Positions 1 to 12,568 of a DNA stretch of 64,000 nucleotides are shown piece by piece. The notes beneath the pieces are model-generated. The model was not told the origin of the DNA and made no database searches. It was given only the letters and a program-made list of their open reading frames with translations. Positions within the stretch are counted from its first letter, which is position 1. Each line of letters opens with the position of its first letter. The translations under genes were made by a program, and so were the position numbers. Source of the DNA: Siphonodentalium dalli (Eukaryota; Mollusca; Scaphopoda; Gadilida; Siphonodentaliidae); NCBI GenBank assembly GCA_032622095.1, contig CP136065.1, forward strand, positions 97,905,343 through 97,969,342, read 5' to 3'.

Positions 1-1
1 A

Positions 2-106
2 GTCACTCAGTTACCTGATTACAAACCAACATTCCCCAACTGGAAAACCAATCATCTGGCTACCTCAGTCAAACAGTTAGATACTCTGGGACTAGATCTC
101 CTTCAG
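2..106 (+). CDS. CDK1: CDK1-type cyclin-dependent kinase, penultimate coding exon (partial gene)
   Basis: The frame starting at base 2 is open for 35 codons and reads a kinase C-lobe segment (VTQLPDYKPTFPNW, then LDTLGLDLLQ). It ends in CAG followed by the donor GTATGT at 107. PDYKPTFPNW and the LDxxGLDLL helix are hallmarks of the CDK1/CDK2 C-lobe between subdomains X and XI. The protein is the serine/threonine kinase that pairs with mitotic cyclins to drive the cell cycle. The gene enters from the left edge, so the ATP-binding and catalytic regions lie outside the window. The call rests on this exon plus the next one. CDK2 is the alternative, but the tail in the next exon fits CDK1 better. 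Confidence 0.9.
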
Positions 107-1325
107 GTATGTATACCTTTTTAAAACTTATTATGTGTGCCAGCAGACAAAATTAGCTACAGCAAAAGGCAATGCCTTAGAAGCCAATATAGAATTCCAT
201 GCAGTTCTAAAGAAATGCCATAGAAGAAAAATGACAAATTCAAAGACTTTGTGTACATTAGGTATTATATTTATATCCTGATATTACACTGAATAAACAA
301 CATGGCGCTGCAACAAAACATATAAATTAGGCCAAACAAAATTAGTGTTCTATTTCTGAGACACTAGTCCATGTGTCCTGCGACTTAAAGCAGCTAGTGA
401 ATTCGGTACGGATAAATACTGCTTTACATCCAAGCCCCATCCATATAGTACCTTTCCATATTGGGGTTTAAGCATTAATTACCCGCTAATCTAAAATAAT
501 CAATAAAACATCACAATGTGACAGTAAACTGGTTTATTCCATAGAAGACATGATATTTGTTCCATACACCCCACAAGTTGTCAATTGAAAGCACTAATTT
601 AAAGCCACATGGCGGTTTATGCTCCAAAATACGCCTTATATTATTCAATTTAAATTGTTTTCCCGTATCGAAATAGGTTAATAAATACCTGAACCTCTTT
701 ATATGATCATTATATGTCTGAGAAAGATGCAATGAAGTCAAAAAATACAACATAGAACACAATGATTGGATCCCAATCAAATATATTGCGACTTTTATAT
801 TCATATCAATAATGCACGACTTCTGGAAACAGTATATTGTATTATCTAAACATGAACCAATTAATAAACTTCATGCACTGCTTTCTCTTTATTCTATCTT
901 AAAAATTATGTATTACCATAAACATTTCAGAGCAGTAGATGAAGATATTCTTCACATTGTCTAAATGTGCAATTTTAAGCGACTACTGATTCAAATATTT
1001 GAGCCGATACAAACAAAACAACCTCAAATTTATTGAAAAATGTAAGAAACAAAACAATTATTTTCAGCACTATATTTATTATGATTATGAACTGAAATTA
1101 GCCCTCAAAGACTTCCTGTTGCCTCTAAGAGGACGCCGATCTTCTGGGAGGAAGATTTTAGTTTAAGCGGTGCGTTTGTATGCGAACGGAGGAAGATGTC
1201 TTGAAAATCTTCATAAAATGAAGAGAAAGTCCTAGGAATCATTTGTTCACAAAACAAGAAATTTTCTATGAATTGGGAATTTCGAGTTCAGAATGGAGAA
1301 ATTTCATATCTCTTGTATTTTGCAG
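107..1325 (+). other. CDK1 intron (phase 0)
   Basis: The intron is bounded by donor GTATGT at 107 and acceptor TTTTGCAG ending at 1325. It separates two complete codons (Gln|Gln), so it is phase 0. It is AT-rich with no recognisable gene. The open frame on the minus strand at 511-804 resembles no protein I know and is probably chance. Confidence 0.85.
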
Positions 1326-1430
1326 CAAACATTGACATATGATCCTACAAAGAGAATATCAGCTAGAGAATGTCTCAACCATCCGTACTTCACAGATCTG
1401 GATAAGAGTGTGTTGCCGTCAGCAGTTTAG
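1326..1430 (+). CDS. CDK1: CDK1-type cyclin-dependent kinase, last coding exon
   Basis: This exon gives 34 codons plus TAG. It reads [20 protein letters not shown], then [23 protein letters not shown] is kinase subdomain XI with its conserved arginine, and LNHPYFxDLD is the typical CDK1 C-terminus (human CDK1 has the same LNHPYF-DLD pattern, while CDK2 has a different tail). After the kinase fold only a short tail remains, as expected for a roughly 300-residue CDK. The 3' UTR follows. Several AATAAA-like signals are present (for example near 1823), but none can be chosen with confidence. Confidence 0.92.
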   Translation, partial: QTLTYDPTKRISARECLNHPYFTDLDKSVLPSAV

Positions 1431-2227
1431 TACTACTCATCACAGCTCATCATGGCATTATTATATGACAAACTCTTAATCTTAAATGTCTATTCTCACA
1501 TCTAGTGATAATAATGCTGGTTGCTAGCTCGTTGCACATGAATGACGTCATTGTATCTTTAGTCATTTGTAAAACAAACAGAAGATAATTTTCACATCGA
1601 TTGACATTGTACTCTAGTGTTCCAACATGCACGTTTATCAATTTCATCGATAATTTCCACCCTGCATGTTGCCTATTTGGGTATGCACGTTTATTTTATT
1701 TGCTCCCTCAGCCGAAAATTTGAGTATGTTTTGTTACCAAAAATTGTGCGGAGGGGTTTCTTATTTCTCTGTTGATGGCAGCTGTACATGGTCACGCACC
1801 ATTTGTATGACTAGTATTGATAATAAACGTATGATGTATGTGCAAACGATTGCACATGCTCAACCTTCTAAGGCACTGAAGTTTCAAAAGTGTGTAAAAA
1901 GCGTAATAACTTAGTTTTAATTTATTTCTACCCTGGATTGGGCACTGGATTTTACTTCTAAGGGTAATATAACTCCGTCACATTTGTGATGTTTTGACAA
2001 CTGTATGGAAGAGTGACACCGGAACAGACATAACAATAACCATCTCACAGATGTGAAAATGCAGGAGTTTGTTTATGCACATTCCGGGCAATTTGTCTAT
2101 CTCATTATTACAAAGAGATAAATAATGGTCTCAAACTGCACCTGTCTTCCCTGCATGTTTATTCGGGTCTCCATGTTTCTTAAATTATATCAGGATTTTG
2201 ACCAGATTTAGTTGGAACACTAGAATA
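1431..2227. other. CDK1 3' UTR and intergenic DNA
   Basis: AT-rich sequence follows the CDK1 stop. It should contain the 3' UTR, but its end cannot be fixed. The open frame at 1666-1914 (+) has no features I recognise. Confidence 0.5.
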
Positions 2228-2392
2228 TTAACCCTTTTTTGACGGGAGCTGCACTGGTGCACCATTAAAGATCCTGTGCCAGCGCATTCTGTTATATATG
2301 CGAGTCTCTCATAGGGAGCCTCGCATATAAGAGAATGCACTGGCACAGGGTATTCACAAAATTTCGTGAAGCTCCCGTCATGGAAGTATTAA
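2228..2392. mobile_element. Family A MITE (piggyBac-like, TTAA target)
   Basis: The element is flanked by TTAA at both ends (2228-2231 and 2389-2392). The left end reads CCCTTTTTTGACGGGAGCT; the right end, reversed, carries the matching GACGGGAGCT box. The middle is a hairpin built on ATATATGCGAGTCTC and GAGCCTCGCATATA. A TTAA duplication with CCC-starting ends is typical of piggyBac-type elements. There is no coding capacity, so it is non-autonomous. Relatives lie at 11694, 20666 and 56846. Confidence 0.8.
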
Positions 2393-2829
2393 AGTGACTC
2401 ATTGTCTTCAGGCATCAGATTAAACCTAGTAATTAATCACTTTTGTCACATCCCGAGAAATGAATGAAATACTGATAAATGCTCTCCAAATGTTTTGAAA
2501 AGACCCATTGAAGTTATTGAATTTTCCTTCTCAGAACAAAACAAACGTTATCTCTTTTCTTTGACATGGAACACAAGAGTGTTCCTTCTTTAAGTTATTT
2601 TCCTGCTAAGTTAATTTAAAGAATGTTTGTATCACTTACATGTATGTGTGGTACGGTACATGAAAACATTTGACAATTTTTTTTACGTCGGTAAGACTTT
2701 TCGGAGGATATGAAATCTGTATATTATTAGTATTTGGGTATTATTTATTTATCTGTTGATAATTAGAAAGAACATGACAAAAGTGAGATATCACTATGTG
2801 AAATTTGAGGCCTGATGATCATGAGTCAC
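2393..2829. other. Spacer with no recognised feature
   Basis: AT-rich DNA between two TTAA-flanked elements; I see no gene, RNA or repeat in it. Confidence 0.5.
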
Positions 2830-3033
2830 TTAACCCTTTCAGTGCCAAGTCCGATTTTTGTATCAACCCATATTTCCTTGATCATTTTTCAAATTTATTG
2901 ATGGAAAGACCTCTAAGAGCTCTTATCTAAGAGCTCTTTCCATCAATGTCTCACATTATAATCAATAAATTTGAAAAATGATAAAGGAAATATGTGTTGA
3001 TACAAAAATCGGACTTGGCACTGAAAGGGTTAA
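2830..3033. mobile_element. Near-perfect palindromic MITE with TTAA target duplication
   Basis: TTAA flanks both sides (2830-2833 and 3030-3033). The arms begin CCCTTTCAGTGCCAAGTCCG and stay complementary for about 70 bases to a centre with further inverted GAGCTCTT boxes. The whole 204-bp element could fold into one long hairpin. Ends and target site fit a piggyBac-like non-autonomous element. The internal sequence differs from family A, so this is a second family sharing CCCTTT ends. The high arm identity suggests a young copy. Confidence 0.85.
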
Positions 3034-6000
3034 AGATGAATAAATCGGAATATTCATTTATAAACGTTTGAACATCTCTTTTATAAGATGGTGACAGAGA
3101 GTTGGCTCTGCTTTCATTTACATCCACGTATATTTTGTTTGGTACAAGGTGAGATAAATAAAAATACTGTGTTCTCACCAACCTCCCTCATCACCTAAGA
3201 GGGCCAAATCCACGCAGGTTTTTCAAAGAGTTTAAAACTTAATATCATTTCTTCACAATTTGAAATTTAGATAGATGGCTAAATATTACAAAAATGCACT
3301 GGAACAGAGATTTTATCTTGTGTAGACTTCCTGGATAAATATTGGACTTATGGCATTAAATTATTAAATTATCTATTTATCTATACATGCATAAAAATCA
3401 GCCCTCCCTCATCCAATGTTCCATTTACGATGGCCTGAGAACACAGTTATTTATTATAATGGTCTAATAACTAACCTATTTATTGTGTCAATGGTATTGG
3501 GGATTGCACACCCACAGATAGTAACCTGCTCATATTATTTATCATTTCAGCAAGATTAGTGCTATGTATGAATGTAAATACATGTACTATATGTTGATAA
3601 ACAATGATACTAATCTTGGCTTAAATTTCAGAGACCATTGATCACCTTGAATTTGGGGTGTATTGCATGTCATGTGCTAATTGGATCTGACTGTCCTTTG
3701 TAAATATTTACATAGCCCATGTGCGATACACTAAATCCTGTTCTGTGCTTTGGTCAACTGCTATTTGGGTCATGCATTTCATATCAAAATAAAACACACC
3801 TAACACGAACTGATGTCACAACTTGTTGACCTACATGTAGATGTCTAAAAGCATTGTGTAATATCCAAACTTCAGACAGATTTCAGAACAAAAATTGAGC
3901 TGAGTTTATAGAAATTAGCAAAGAAAAAGTTAATATAAATATGAGAAAAGAATGTAGTTTGAGTGTTTTATTGAAGGGTATAGCGCTGTGGCAGTAGCAC
4001 ATTTACTAGTAGTGTGAACCGCAAAGTGGTTTGCACAATGTTCCCAATGGCCAGTGCTAAACCATTTAATAAAATACCTAAAACTACTTTCATTTCTTAA
4101 GTACATGTACATCCTCCCACATTTGTTTTAATGTTATAAACACTATTCGTAAGTCCCCAATCGATTTACATCATTGTTTTCAAGTAGGTTAATCTGTCTG
4201 AGATAATCTGTTTGTGTTCCATTAAAGTTTAAGCAAATTAATTTGTCACGATAATTAATTATTTGCAAAGTAACTGCATTCAGGGCCAGAAACTTGCATC
4301 ATAATTTGCTCTAAAATGGCAGCAAGATGTCTCACATCGAAGTGAGTATATTCATCATCTATATAAATAAATCGACCAAAAAAGGTAACGAATGAGCTAT
4401 ATGTCAACTTTTGCTAGCTCATTATGAACCCCCGTCCCCATATAAATATTACTGTTGAGAAAATATAAGTGTGCAAGTGACTTCGGTCACAATTTTTCGT
4501 GGTTGTGAAATTTAAATGCCAAAATCTCCTTAAAAAACATATATGTTCCATTTTTTGCACTATCCAAGATGAGTTATTGGGATAGCTCATTGGTCTAATA
4601 TGGTAGCTTGCTGATATCTCTGGAAATTAGAAAAAAATGAATGTTGAATTACTGCCATTTTCGAGCAAATTATGATATAGGTCCCAGGGCCAGGTATTTA
4701 ATGCTTATTTTCATTGGGAATTATTAATTGTAAACAATTTATTTGCAACTGACATTGGAATGCCCATACATTATCTATCGAAGATGCTGTATTCTGTGCA
4801 ATTACACATGTTCCTGTGCAATACAATTTTTGGCTTCAAAGTTGGATTGAGAATTGCAAACAAAACTAAAAATGTATGTTTTTGCATGTCCATATATCAT
4901 GTATGAATGTTTGCTAATTGTGTACACATGTAAAATAACTAAAAATAATATGAAATATCTGCCTGTGTTTTCATATCTATCATGTCTTTCTTCCTACATA
5001 TAGGGTCATAATGATTCATAACTTAACAATTCATAATAATAATAACTTTTGAATTTTGGACAGTGTTTTGGACCCAAAAAAAAGTTTTTGGTTCTCAAGT
5101 CCCACTGCATTTAAAAAAAAGAGGCTGTGTTAGGCATTCTTCTATCGATGTAAAAAAAAATGTATATATATAAATATTCTTATTTACTATAGTATATGAA
5201 TAGTAACCTCATTGCTTTGTATTCATAGGTAGAAAATGTTCAGATATTAAGTTAAAAAAACGACCAATGGTTGTTTGAACTTATTATCTGAATACCTCCT
5301 AAGGGAACTGCTCATCAATGAATATCTAATATATGGTGCAACATTAAGGGCTTGGAGCCTATGTTCAAACCCATAAATCTGCAACTCAAAAAATAAACTT
5401 CAGGTCGTCATTGATGCCGACATCAGTAATTTCCTTTATTATATACATGAATATCCATACATATTACAAAACTAAAGAAATTATTTGATATTTGGGAGTG
5501 ACCAATTTCACCTTTCAAGTTTTTATCAAAACAGATTATGAAAATCAAAATAATGTTATTGGTCAGTCATCTGCAGGAATTTCTACCAACTCTTTATCCA
5601 CAGACGGGACCATTGTTACAGTAAGTCACTAAGTGTGCTTTTCACTTCAATAGTAGATGGATGTTACATTATTTTCATCTGCATACTATATATAGATACC
5701 CAGATAATAGCTTCAAAGCAAGAAGTACAAGTAACCTTTCCTGATGGTGGATAATTGTAAGACATCGAAGCAATGAATCATTATGATCCAACTTACTCCA
5801 TCTTTCATCTTTACTCCTCTGGTATGTCCGCAAACTGAGTGCTTCATCAATAAAATTGAAGATTTTATAATAAACTGCCTTCAGTGTCTCTATATCCCAT
5901 TGCAGCTCATCGCCAGAATATTCATACTTTTCTAAACCCATTCACTACTGAATTCATCTCACTTTCATTTTATGATGGAAACAGGGTGGTTAACAGAAAA

Positions 6001-6079
6001 TTACATTCTATATACTCGGAAATCACTTACCAAAAATTCCATGCAAGAACTGGAGAATTTTGGGGGAGGTCACCTTTTT
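3034..6079. other. AT-rich gene-free stretch
   Basis: I find no convincing exon. About 100 bases at 3723-3830 (from ACACTAAATCCTGTTC to ACACACCTAA) recur in diverged form at 32345-32440, so they belong to a dispersed repeat. Short open frames here (such as 5675-5941, minus, and 5884-6123, plus) show no recognisable domain. Confidence 0.5.
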
Positions 6080-6370
6080 TCCGATTGAGTCTAGTTTCAG
6101 ATATGCCATATTACATATTTTGACAGTTACGATAAGATGCTATACTATTTTTAAAACAAGCTGATACCTCATTTTATATGTCCAAATTCACATTTGTTTG
6201 CTCCAAGTTCCTCTAACATTCTGATCAAAGTTGTCAGTCGAAGTATTCTCCAAGATGTATACATATATTGACTGGTGTATTCCACGTACTTCCAACTGGC
6301 AACTTTGGTCAGAATGTTATAGAAAACGACTTAAGTATTTCCGAACAAATAAGGTATTAGTAGGGCGGAT
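6080..6370. repeat. Inverted-repeat element, inner part related to 19880-20380
   Basis: Complementary arms surround a centre near 6250. One arm carries TCTAACATTCTGATCAAAGT and the other carries CTTTGGTCAGAATGTTATAG. The same arms occur at 20040-20230 in the palindromic element at 19880-20380. The outer AATCACGTGG ends of that copy are not visible here, so this one is truncated or diverged. Confidence 0.65.
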
Positions 6371-7994
6371 AAATGCATAAATTCCTCAAATGGTGAGACA
6401 CGCATGAAAGTTGGCACGAATGATAGGTACCCCATCACTAATCACAAAAAAAAAACGGGGGGGCCACGCAAAAATCCAAAATGACCACCATTTTTCAAGA
6501 TGGTCGCCGTCATAATTCAGGATTTCCCCATTACGCATCAATTTTGTGGTTTTAAATGGTCAAACACCACCAATTATACATATATAATGTGTCACAATTG
6601 ATAACTGAAGCATTATAATGAATATAAAATCGCTACAAATTTCCAAGTTTGTTGACAAAATGGCTACCAGATATTTTACTTTATGCATATATCAACTTTG
6701 CAAAATTATATTTCTTGATATAATATGTGTTTATCAGAAGTATTTATGCTATTATTAGCTTACAAGAAGAAATCAAATTAACATAGCATGATTATCCCAC
6801 ATTAAACGTCGACCAATGATAACATATGTTTCGTGTTATTTTGGTGTTTTATGCTCATTTTGCTATGTACACGACACTGCTCTTGCAAATACATGTAGTT
6901 TAAGAAACCATGGACGTATATGTCGCAGATTTGTATTCGTTGGTGAATTTACAATACATTACCGAAATAAAGTGAGGTTTTCGAAGAACTGGAAAAATAT
7001 ACCTATGGAATGTTGTAGATTGGCATCTAAGGTGTAAGAGGTACCAAAAGTTTTTAGTGAAAATATATTTTTTGTAGGAATACAGTTGAGTTCAAAATAG
7101 GTGGCAACAATTTTCTGTTTCGTTCCTTCCGTGACCTTTGGTCCCGGGTGGTGGTTCTGCCAATAAAAGAGGGGTTTTGACCAAATTCCAAGCTCCTGTG
7201 GTTGGACGCCATCTTGTATGGTGTCTACATAGACACGTTTTTCGTGTTAACATTGCTTATAAGTTGGACATAATAAGGAAGAAAATGAGGTGGGTTAAGT
7301 TATGAGGGAAGGGTAACCTATCAGCTCTCGGGCTATTATGTTTTGTTTTCATCGACGTTGCCTGAGGTTCGAGTTTCTCGCGGGACGACAGCGAGTGCAA
7401 TAACGTTAACATGTTCACAAAGCTGTGTTGTTCTGTGTTTATTGCACACTCTGAAGATTGAACCTTTTAATATACCAAAATTTAGGTAGATATTATTTAA
7501 TTTTATTGAAGAAACATGTGCTTATAATGTAGGCCATACCTCATAAATTTTCCTGAAGAAATGTTTTGTTAAATTTTACGTCGCCAGTGACGTTGACGCA
7601 ATTGGTTTGTATTGTTCAAGAACAATACACAGTTTGTTATTGAACGTTTAGAATTATTCGGTATTTTTCTGTATTTCGCGCACAAGTAAGCCATTGTGTG
7701 TGCAATAAATAGCGTGCTTTATACGTATGACGTTTGAGTATTTATCATGTTTTTTTTTATCCCCGCAACATGACAAAACAATTGAAGATTACAGATCACT
7801 TTAACGATGGTGTCTCTTCGTATATCAAATTGTATATAGTGTCCTGGGTATAACATAATAAATATGAATCGAAAACCCGTATCCTGAAATGCTTCCATCG
7901 ATTAATATTGATTTTATTTCGATTGTTTTGGTATGATACACACATGATTTACAACTCGTTCGGAGTGTAGCAAGCGAGATTAATATTATCAATT
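6371..7994. other. Gene-free stretch
   Basis: No exon or RNA gene is recognised. A short G-run lies near 6458 and ATGGTCGCC-type text at 6480-6510 is typical of degenerate repeats. The frame at 6816-7037 has no known similarity. Confidence 0.45.
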
Positions 7995-8128
7995 ATGACC
8001 TGGGGTGTGGGATGGAAAAATCTCACCCGAGGGGCCAGATATTTGGGCCGGACACCAGGCTTGCCGATTGTCCGGACCAAATATCTGGCCCCGATGGTGA
8101 GATTTTTCCATCACACACCCCAGGTCAT
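7995..8128. repeat. Long GC-richer palindrome
   Basis: The arms run inward from ATGACCTGGGGTGTG (7995) and from its complement ending at 8128. They stay complementary through GGAAAAATCTCACC and GGGGCCAGATATTTGG for roughly 55-60 bases, around a short centre near 8060. The GC content is higher than the surroundings. No clear target duplication is visible. A small MITE or foldback element is the likely origin. The overlapping open frames at 7995-8252 are by-products. Confidence 0.85.
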
Positions 8129-9149
8129 GATGGATCATTTTTCTCCCAACCCAAGAGCCACATTCCGATTTTTTGTTTTATACCAATCTTTGGCACATTC
8201 CAGTAGCTTCGTAACGGTATATCTGGGGAGAAATCTGATGCGATATTCGTGATTAACTGGGATGATGTCGGTATATACCAAATATACTCTAAGACAAAGC
8301 GCGTTACCCATGCGCGCAGGGTTAATACGTTAGATGAAATCGACACGGTCTTGTGAAAACGACATGGATACGTCACATCGTTGCACCTGCATAAATTCCG
8401 AGAAACGCGCGTATTGATATGAAGTATATACAACTGGACTAATCGTGTTTGTCATCGGAAATGACCATATCGATACCATTTAGAAAAGGAAACATGTGAA
8501 TATATGACAGACAAATGTTAGTTAGACGCGTTCGACGATTTATTGCAACGATGACAACTGTTCGAATGTGGAATTATTTCGTTCGTCATTTGTGAAGCGG
8601 CTATTGTTTACCTGTTACGAAATTTGCCAGTGGTACCAGTTTCGCTTGGGGTCTTCCGTTTTATGGAATATGTTTGCAAATTAGTCGTTTATATTTCATG
8701 TTATATATGCAACTCTGTGTCTGCAAGTGATGTTATGTTGAAGGTTTTTCGTGATTAACAGTTGAGGCTTATCACCATTTGTATTAGCGTCCACGAATTC
8801 GTCCGTATTTATTTACTTGAAACGTGAAGCGTAACTGGTTGGTCGCCATTGTTTTTATCTGTTTTAATTCACACAAAACATGATGACGGATAGTTAAATT
8901 AGTTCCGGCTCTTAATTAAATAGGTAAAGCAGTCACGTGGGTGGTGTGAGATAGATGGTCACGTGTTATGTGAGACAGGGAAATCTCACCCAGCTATCTC
9001 ACACTGGCTGCCTGTGCTAAAGTGTTTAGGGGTGGGAGAAAACTCTCTCCAACATATCCGTCTTGAGTATCTCACTGTAAAAGATAACTAGCAGATTAGA
9101 CCGCCACTGTCGGGATTGGTCCCATGGCTTTGGTGGATCCATTAATTTT
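8129..9149. other. Gene-free stretch with a small inverted repeat
   Basis: At about 8950-9005 the motif GTGTGAGATAG is mirrored by CTATCTCACAC, with GGTCACGTG inside. No gene is recognised. Confidence 0.45.
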
Positions 9150-9440
9150 GTTTTTCAAGATAACCCCGCACGTCGCTGCCACCGCTGATGCCCGAAATAT
9201 CACCCAAGGTCATTTGCGGGTACCCGTGTTAAGGTCATGTTGGGTGGACAAAATAACCAGACAAAAATATTTCCCGTCCCGAGTTGACCATACATAACAA
9301 ATTTCACATCGATGTCACCGCTGACTACCGAGATATGACCCAAGGTCATTTGTGGGTACCCGTTTCAAGGTCAAGGTCACATCGGGCGACAAACTGACCC
9401 GACGAAAATCTCCCCCGTCCCTTGGAACCCCTAAGTACGA
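9150..9440. repeat. Two-unit tandem module with CAAGGTCA motifs
   Basis: A module of about 136 bases occurs twice: CCAAGGTCATTTG followed by GGGTACCCGT starts at 9204 and again at 9340. The modules also carry CCGCTGA and CCCGTCCC text. The style, including the AAGGTCAAGGTCA run near 9371, resembles the internal modules of the Helitrons at 35047 and 58160, so this may be a piece of such an element. Confidence 0.6.
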
Positions 9441-9720
9441 AATTTCGTCTCGATATCCCCATGCAGTTTCCGAGCGAGACGGTCAAATGCCGTATTTTCA
9501 CTAAAGTAGAAAAACGATCTTTAATAGCGACGCCTCATATACAAACGCTCATTAATTATCACGCGATAACCCATCAATCCCCATTACGGTGGCAGTTGAA
9601 GGGTGAAGGAGTGCTTGGACGTTCTCAGAAGCGGTGCGATGACACTTCCCTTGACTTTTAAACCTTAGATAGGAAGTTTGGGCTCAATCGGTCGAGCCAT
9701 TTTCGAGTCTATAAAGGATA

Positions 9721-9812
9721 TACACACACACACACCCTCACCCTCCCTCACACACACACACACACACACACACTCCCTCACACACACATACACATATATA
9801 TATTATACGGAT
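9721..9812. repeat. CA-type microsatellite
   Basis: Imperfect (CA)n tracts interrupted by CCCT units, followed by a short TA-rich run. The frame read through it at 9678-9896 is only the repeat. Confidence 0.95.
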
Positions 9813-10454
9813 GTCTCAAAATATATAGTAGATATTGATATAAAATCAATATTATTAACAGAAGCGTTTCCGGACAGGTGTCTTAGACTCATTTAGTATT
9901 TTTACCCTGGAAACTACGTAAAACGTATTTAGGAAGGGATAGGCCATCTTGAAATCGACTGATGCATAAGAATCGATTACATAAAAAACATGCTTCCGTC
10001 TGTTTCAAAATCTAGCTATTCCCATCGCATCATCGATGGATTAAATATAATTTTATTCGATGCATGTAATATATGTGAAATACTCGTATAATTATCAATA
10101 TACACCAGGCCCCCATACACATCTTTAAAAAAAATCATCACATCTGACATGGGCACAGACTCAATGATCTCATTGAAGCCTTTACTCAACTTTCATCAGC
10201 CTGCTTTCATATGCATATTGTGTTTTATAGAGAACTAGCAGGGTTCCCCGGGTTAAAGAGCAACCAAAAGTGTTAATATGTTATCTATCGGCTATTGGCA
10301 ATTTTCCACGAAGGAATCCTTCTAGTATGTTATATCTTTCCTCTTTCCTCTTGGAAAGCGAGAAATCTTCATGTGAGCTTATATTGTGGAATGCCATTGA
10401 TTTGATCAAACTATTAAGGCCAATCAAATTAGCTATAGTTAGCTAATAATATAT

Positions 10455-10851
10455 TTAAAGATGCACAATCCGAATTAACGCTCCTAAATCACTATTTCCA
10501 CGGCTGGGGGGGGGGGGTGGTAAAAATATTTGATTAGTTGAACCCACCTATCAAACCCTGAGAGTTATCAGATATCGATTTTTTAAATCTATTAGTTTTC
10601 ATCACCTGGAATATTTGGCTTCCTGGCACATATTCGACGAATGCCGACTGGCATACTATCGATACACAATTGCGTTGAACAAAATGTTGATATACATCAC
10701 TTTTTGGGCAATTTTATACTATAGTTGACAGTGGTTAGCATTATTTTATGTCAATCAATCGATTCTGATAACTGCAATGAAGCGGCATTTCAAGAACTGT
10801 TGTTGGAATATGATGATATGGGGACAATCGGATCGGTTTGTGTATCTTTAA
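10455..10851. mobile_element. Family B MITE, copy 1
   Basis: TTAA flanks both ends. The left end reads AGATGCACAATCCGAATTAACGCTCC; the right end, reversed, reads AGATACACAAACCGATCC. Internal landmarks shared with the other copies are TTATCAGATATCGATTTT, CACCTGGAATATTTGGC, GAACAAAATGTTGATAT and CGATTCTGATAACT. No protein is encoded. A G-tract interrupts the left third. It is one of six copies in the window. Confidence 0.8.
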
Positions 10852-10929
10852 CTAACTGAATTAACTAATTTTTCGAAAACAAGTGTACATGTTAGCTAAA
10901 CTTGACAACGTTAAGTTTGAGCGATTACC

Positions 10930-11600
10930 ATGGGTTGTTGTCGTCGTCCGTATGTGCATCCGTCCGTCAATAATTGCATGTAGCACACCCTACAGTCGCC
11001 ATCTCTAATCAGATCGTCACCAAACTCCATGTGGATCTTTGGGGTGCCCTCTAGACGGGAGCCATCAATCCCCCCCCCCCGAAATTCGTTTAAAAAGTTG
11101 GCCAGCAGCAGCCATCTTGGATTTCCATTTGAATCCATCGGCACACCCTGCAGCCAGCAATTATTGGATAATTGTTTTGAAAAGTTACAGACATGTTTAA
11201 GATCACCTCTTGATGGGAGCTATATATCGAATTTCAGCGATTTTCGACGAAAAACATTTTCGCGCCGCAGCCATCTTGATTTTACTCATTGCATGACTTA
11301 ATACTTTGGCAAATCTCATAGACCACATCCCTCATCCAATCGTCACCAAACCTCATATGTATATTTTGGGTGACTACTAGATGGGAGCCATAATTTTGTT
11401 TTATCCTGAATTTCGTTCAAAACATGACCGCGCGTTGTCATATTGGATTTTACTCTTTGCTGAGCTAAATACTTCGCTATCACCTACAGGCCACATCCCT
11501 CATCCGATGGTCACTAAATATTTTATACGGATTTTCAGGGTGACCTTTAGATGGGAGCCATAAAATTTTCCCATATTTCCACGAGGGGCGGGAGCGGGTC
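10930..11600. repeat. Tandem-module element (156-171 bp units)
   Basis: The box GAYGGGAGCCAT recurs at about 11055, 11211, 11382 and 11552, each time after a partly conserved block (CCACATCCCTCATCC, GTCACYAAA, ACCTTTAGATGGGAGCC). The left edge has TCCGT-rich text (10940-10970). The same modules appear in opposite orientation at 58990-60370, including the shared CTGGCTGCAGGGTGYGCC block. It is a dispersed repeat with internal tandem structure; the class is unknown. Open frames across it (10911-11144, 11029-11301, 11381-11563) are by-products. Confidence 0.7.
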
Positions 11601-11693
11601 TGCAGAAAAAAAATCCAGACACAGGGAGGGGTGGGCCGAGATAAGAGAATATGTGTGATGCAATTTTTTTCCAATCAACATATGTATCAAAGA

Positions 11694-11973
11694 TTAATTA
11701 GGAAACATTGAAATATAGGAGCTTCCTGAATTTTTTGCGAAAACCCCGTGCCATTGCATTCTCTTATATATGCGAGTCTCCCATAGGGAGCCTCGCATAT
11801 ATAAGAGAATGCAACATTTGCCTAACAATATTTACCTTGACCTTGTAAGCCACTAAGTGCATTCTCTTATATATATACGAGGCTCACTATCGGGGAATCG
11901 CATATATAAGAGAATACACTTGCACATGATATTTAATGCTGTACCAGCGCAACTCTCACACTGAAAGGGATAA
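11694..11973. mobile_element. Family A MITE, double-hairpin form
   Basis: Two hairpins of the ATTCTCTTATATATGCGAG type lie in a row, separated by AACAATATTTACCTTGACCTTG. The left side starts near TTAA at 11694. The right side ends in ACTGAAAGGGATAAAA, a decayed version of the GAAAGGGTTAA end. Compared with the 165-bp copy at 2228, this form carries a second hairpin, as do the copies at 20666 and 56846. Confidence 0.7.
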
Positions 11974-12043
11974 AAAGGCCACAGCTAGTCACGCATTTCT
12001 CGCTCAATGTCCCCTGTTTTTCGACCGGTCGCCACAGGTATTA

Positions 12044-12568
12044 TTAAAGATACGGACGGTGTTGGCGGTTGGTATGCTGTTAAAATATTCAGTTCCGTCC
12101 AAAACCGCCATAAACAGAAAGAATAGTAAAATATAGACAGACTTTGTTCTTATACCAATCAGAAATATGGCATAAACAGTATGTTATTGTCAAATGTTTT
12201 TCCTTTGTTATGTAAACAAAAGCAAAAAACGTTACATAACAGGCTTTTGTTTAGATCCGGATATAGTAAACATAAAGAGCGTTTTTTGTTACTGTTTTCC
12301 TGATATGGAAATAATAAAGAGCGTTTATATCATTTGTGTGTGATTAACAAATAGAAGTGCGATGTGTTATGTAAACAGAAACAAAACTTCTGTAACACGA
12401 ACAGGCTCTTGTTTACGTACACCACAGTACGTCTTGACGACAATATACTATTTACTCGCTGATTATGTTTGGCATATGAACAAAACTATATATTTTAATA
12501 GTCCTTCCGTTGGTGGCGCTTTGAACAAATATGAATATTTCTGCAACGAACGCCGCCTGTACTTTTAA
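12044..12568 (-). mobile_element. Family C MITE, copy 1 (inverted relative to copies 2 and 3)
   Basis: TTAA flanks a 525-bp element whose ends read AGATACGGACGG (left) and, reversed, AAGTACAGGCGGC (right). Inside are ACCGCCATAAACAGAAAGAA, TTATGTAAACAAAAGC and two ATAAAGAGCGTTT boxes, all shared with 16469-16979 and 24593-25114 in the opposite direction. It has no coding capacity. Confidence 0.8.
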
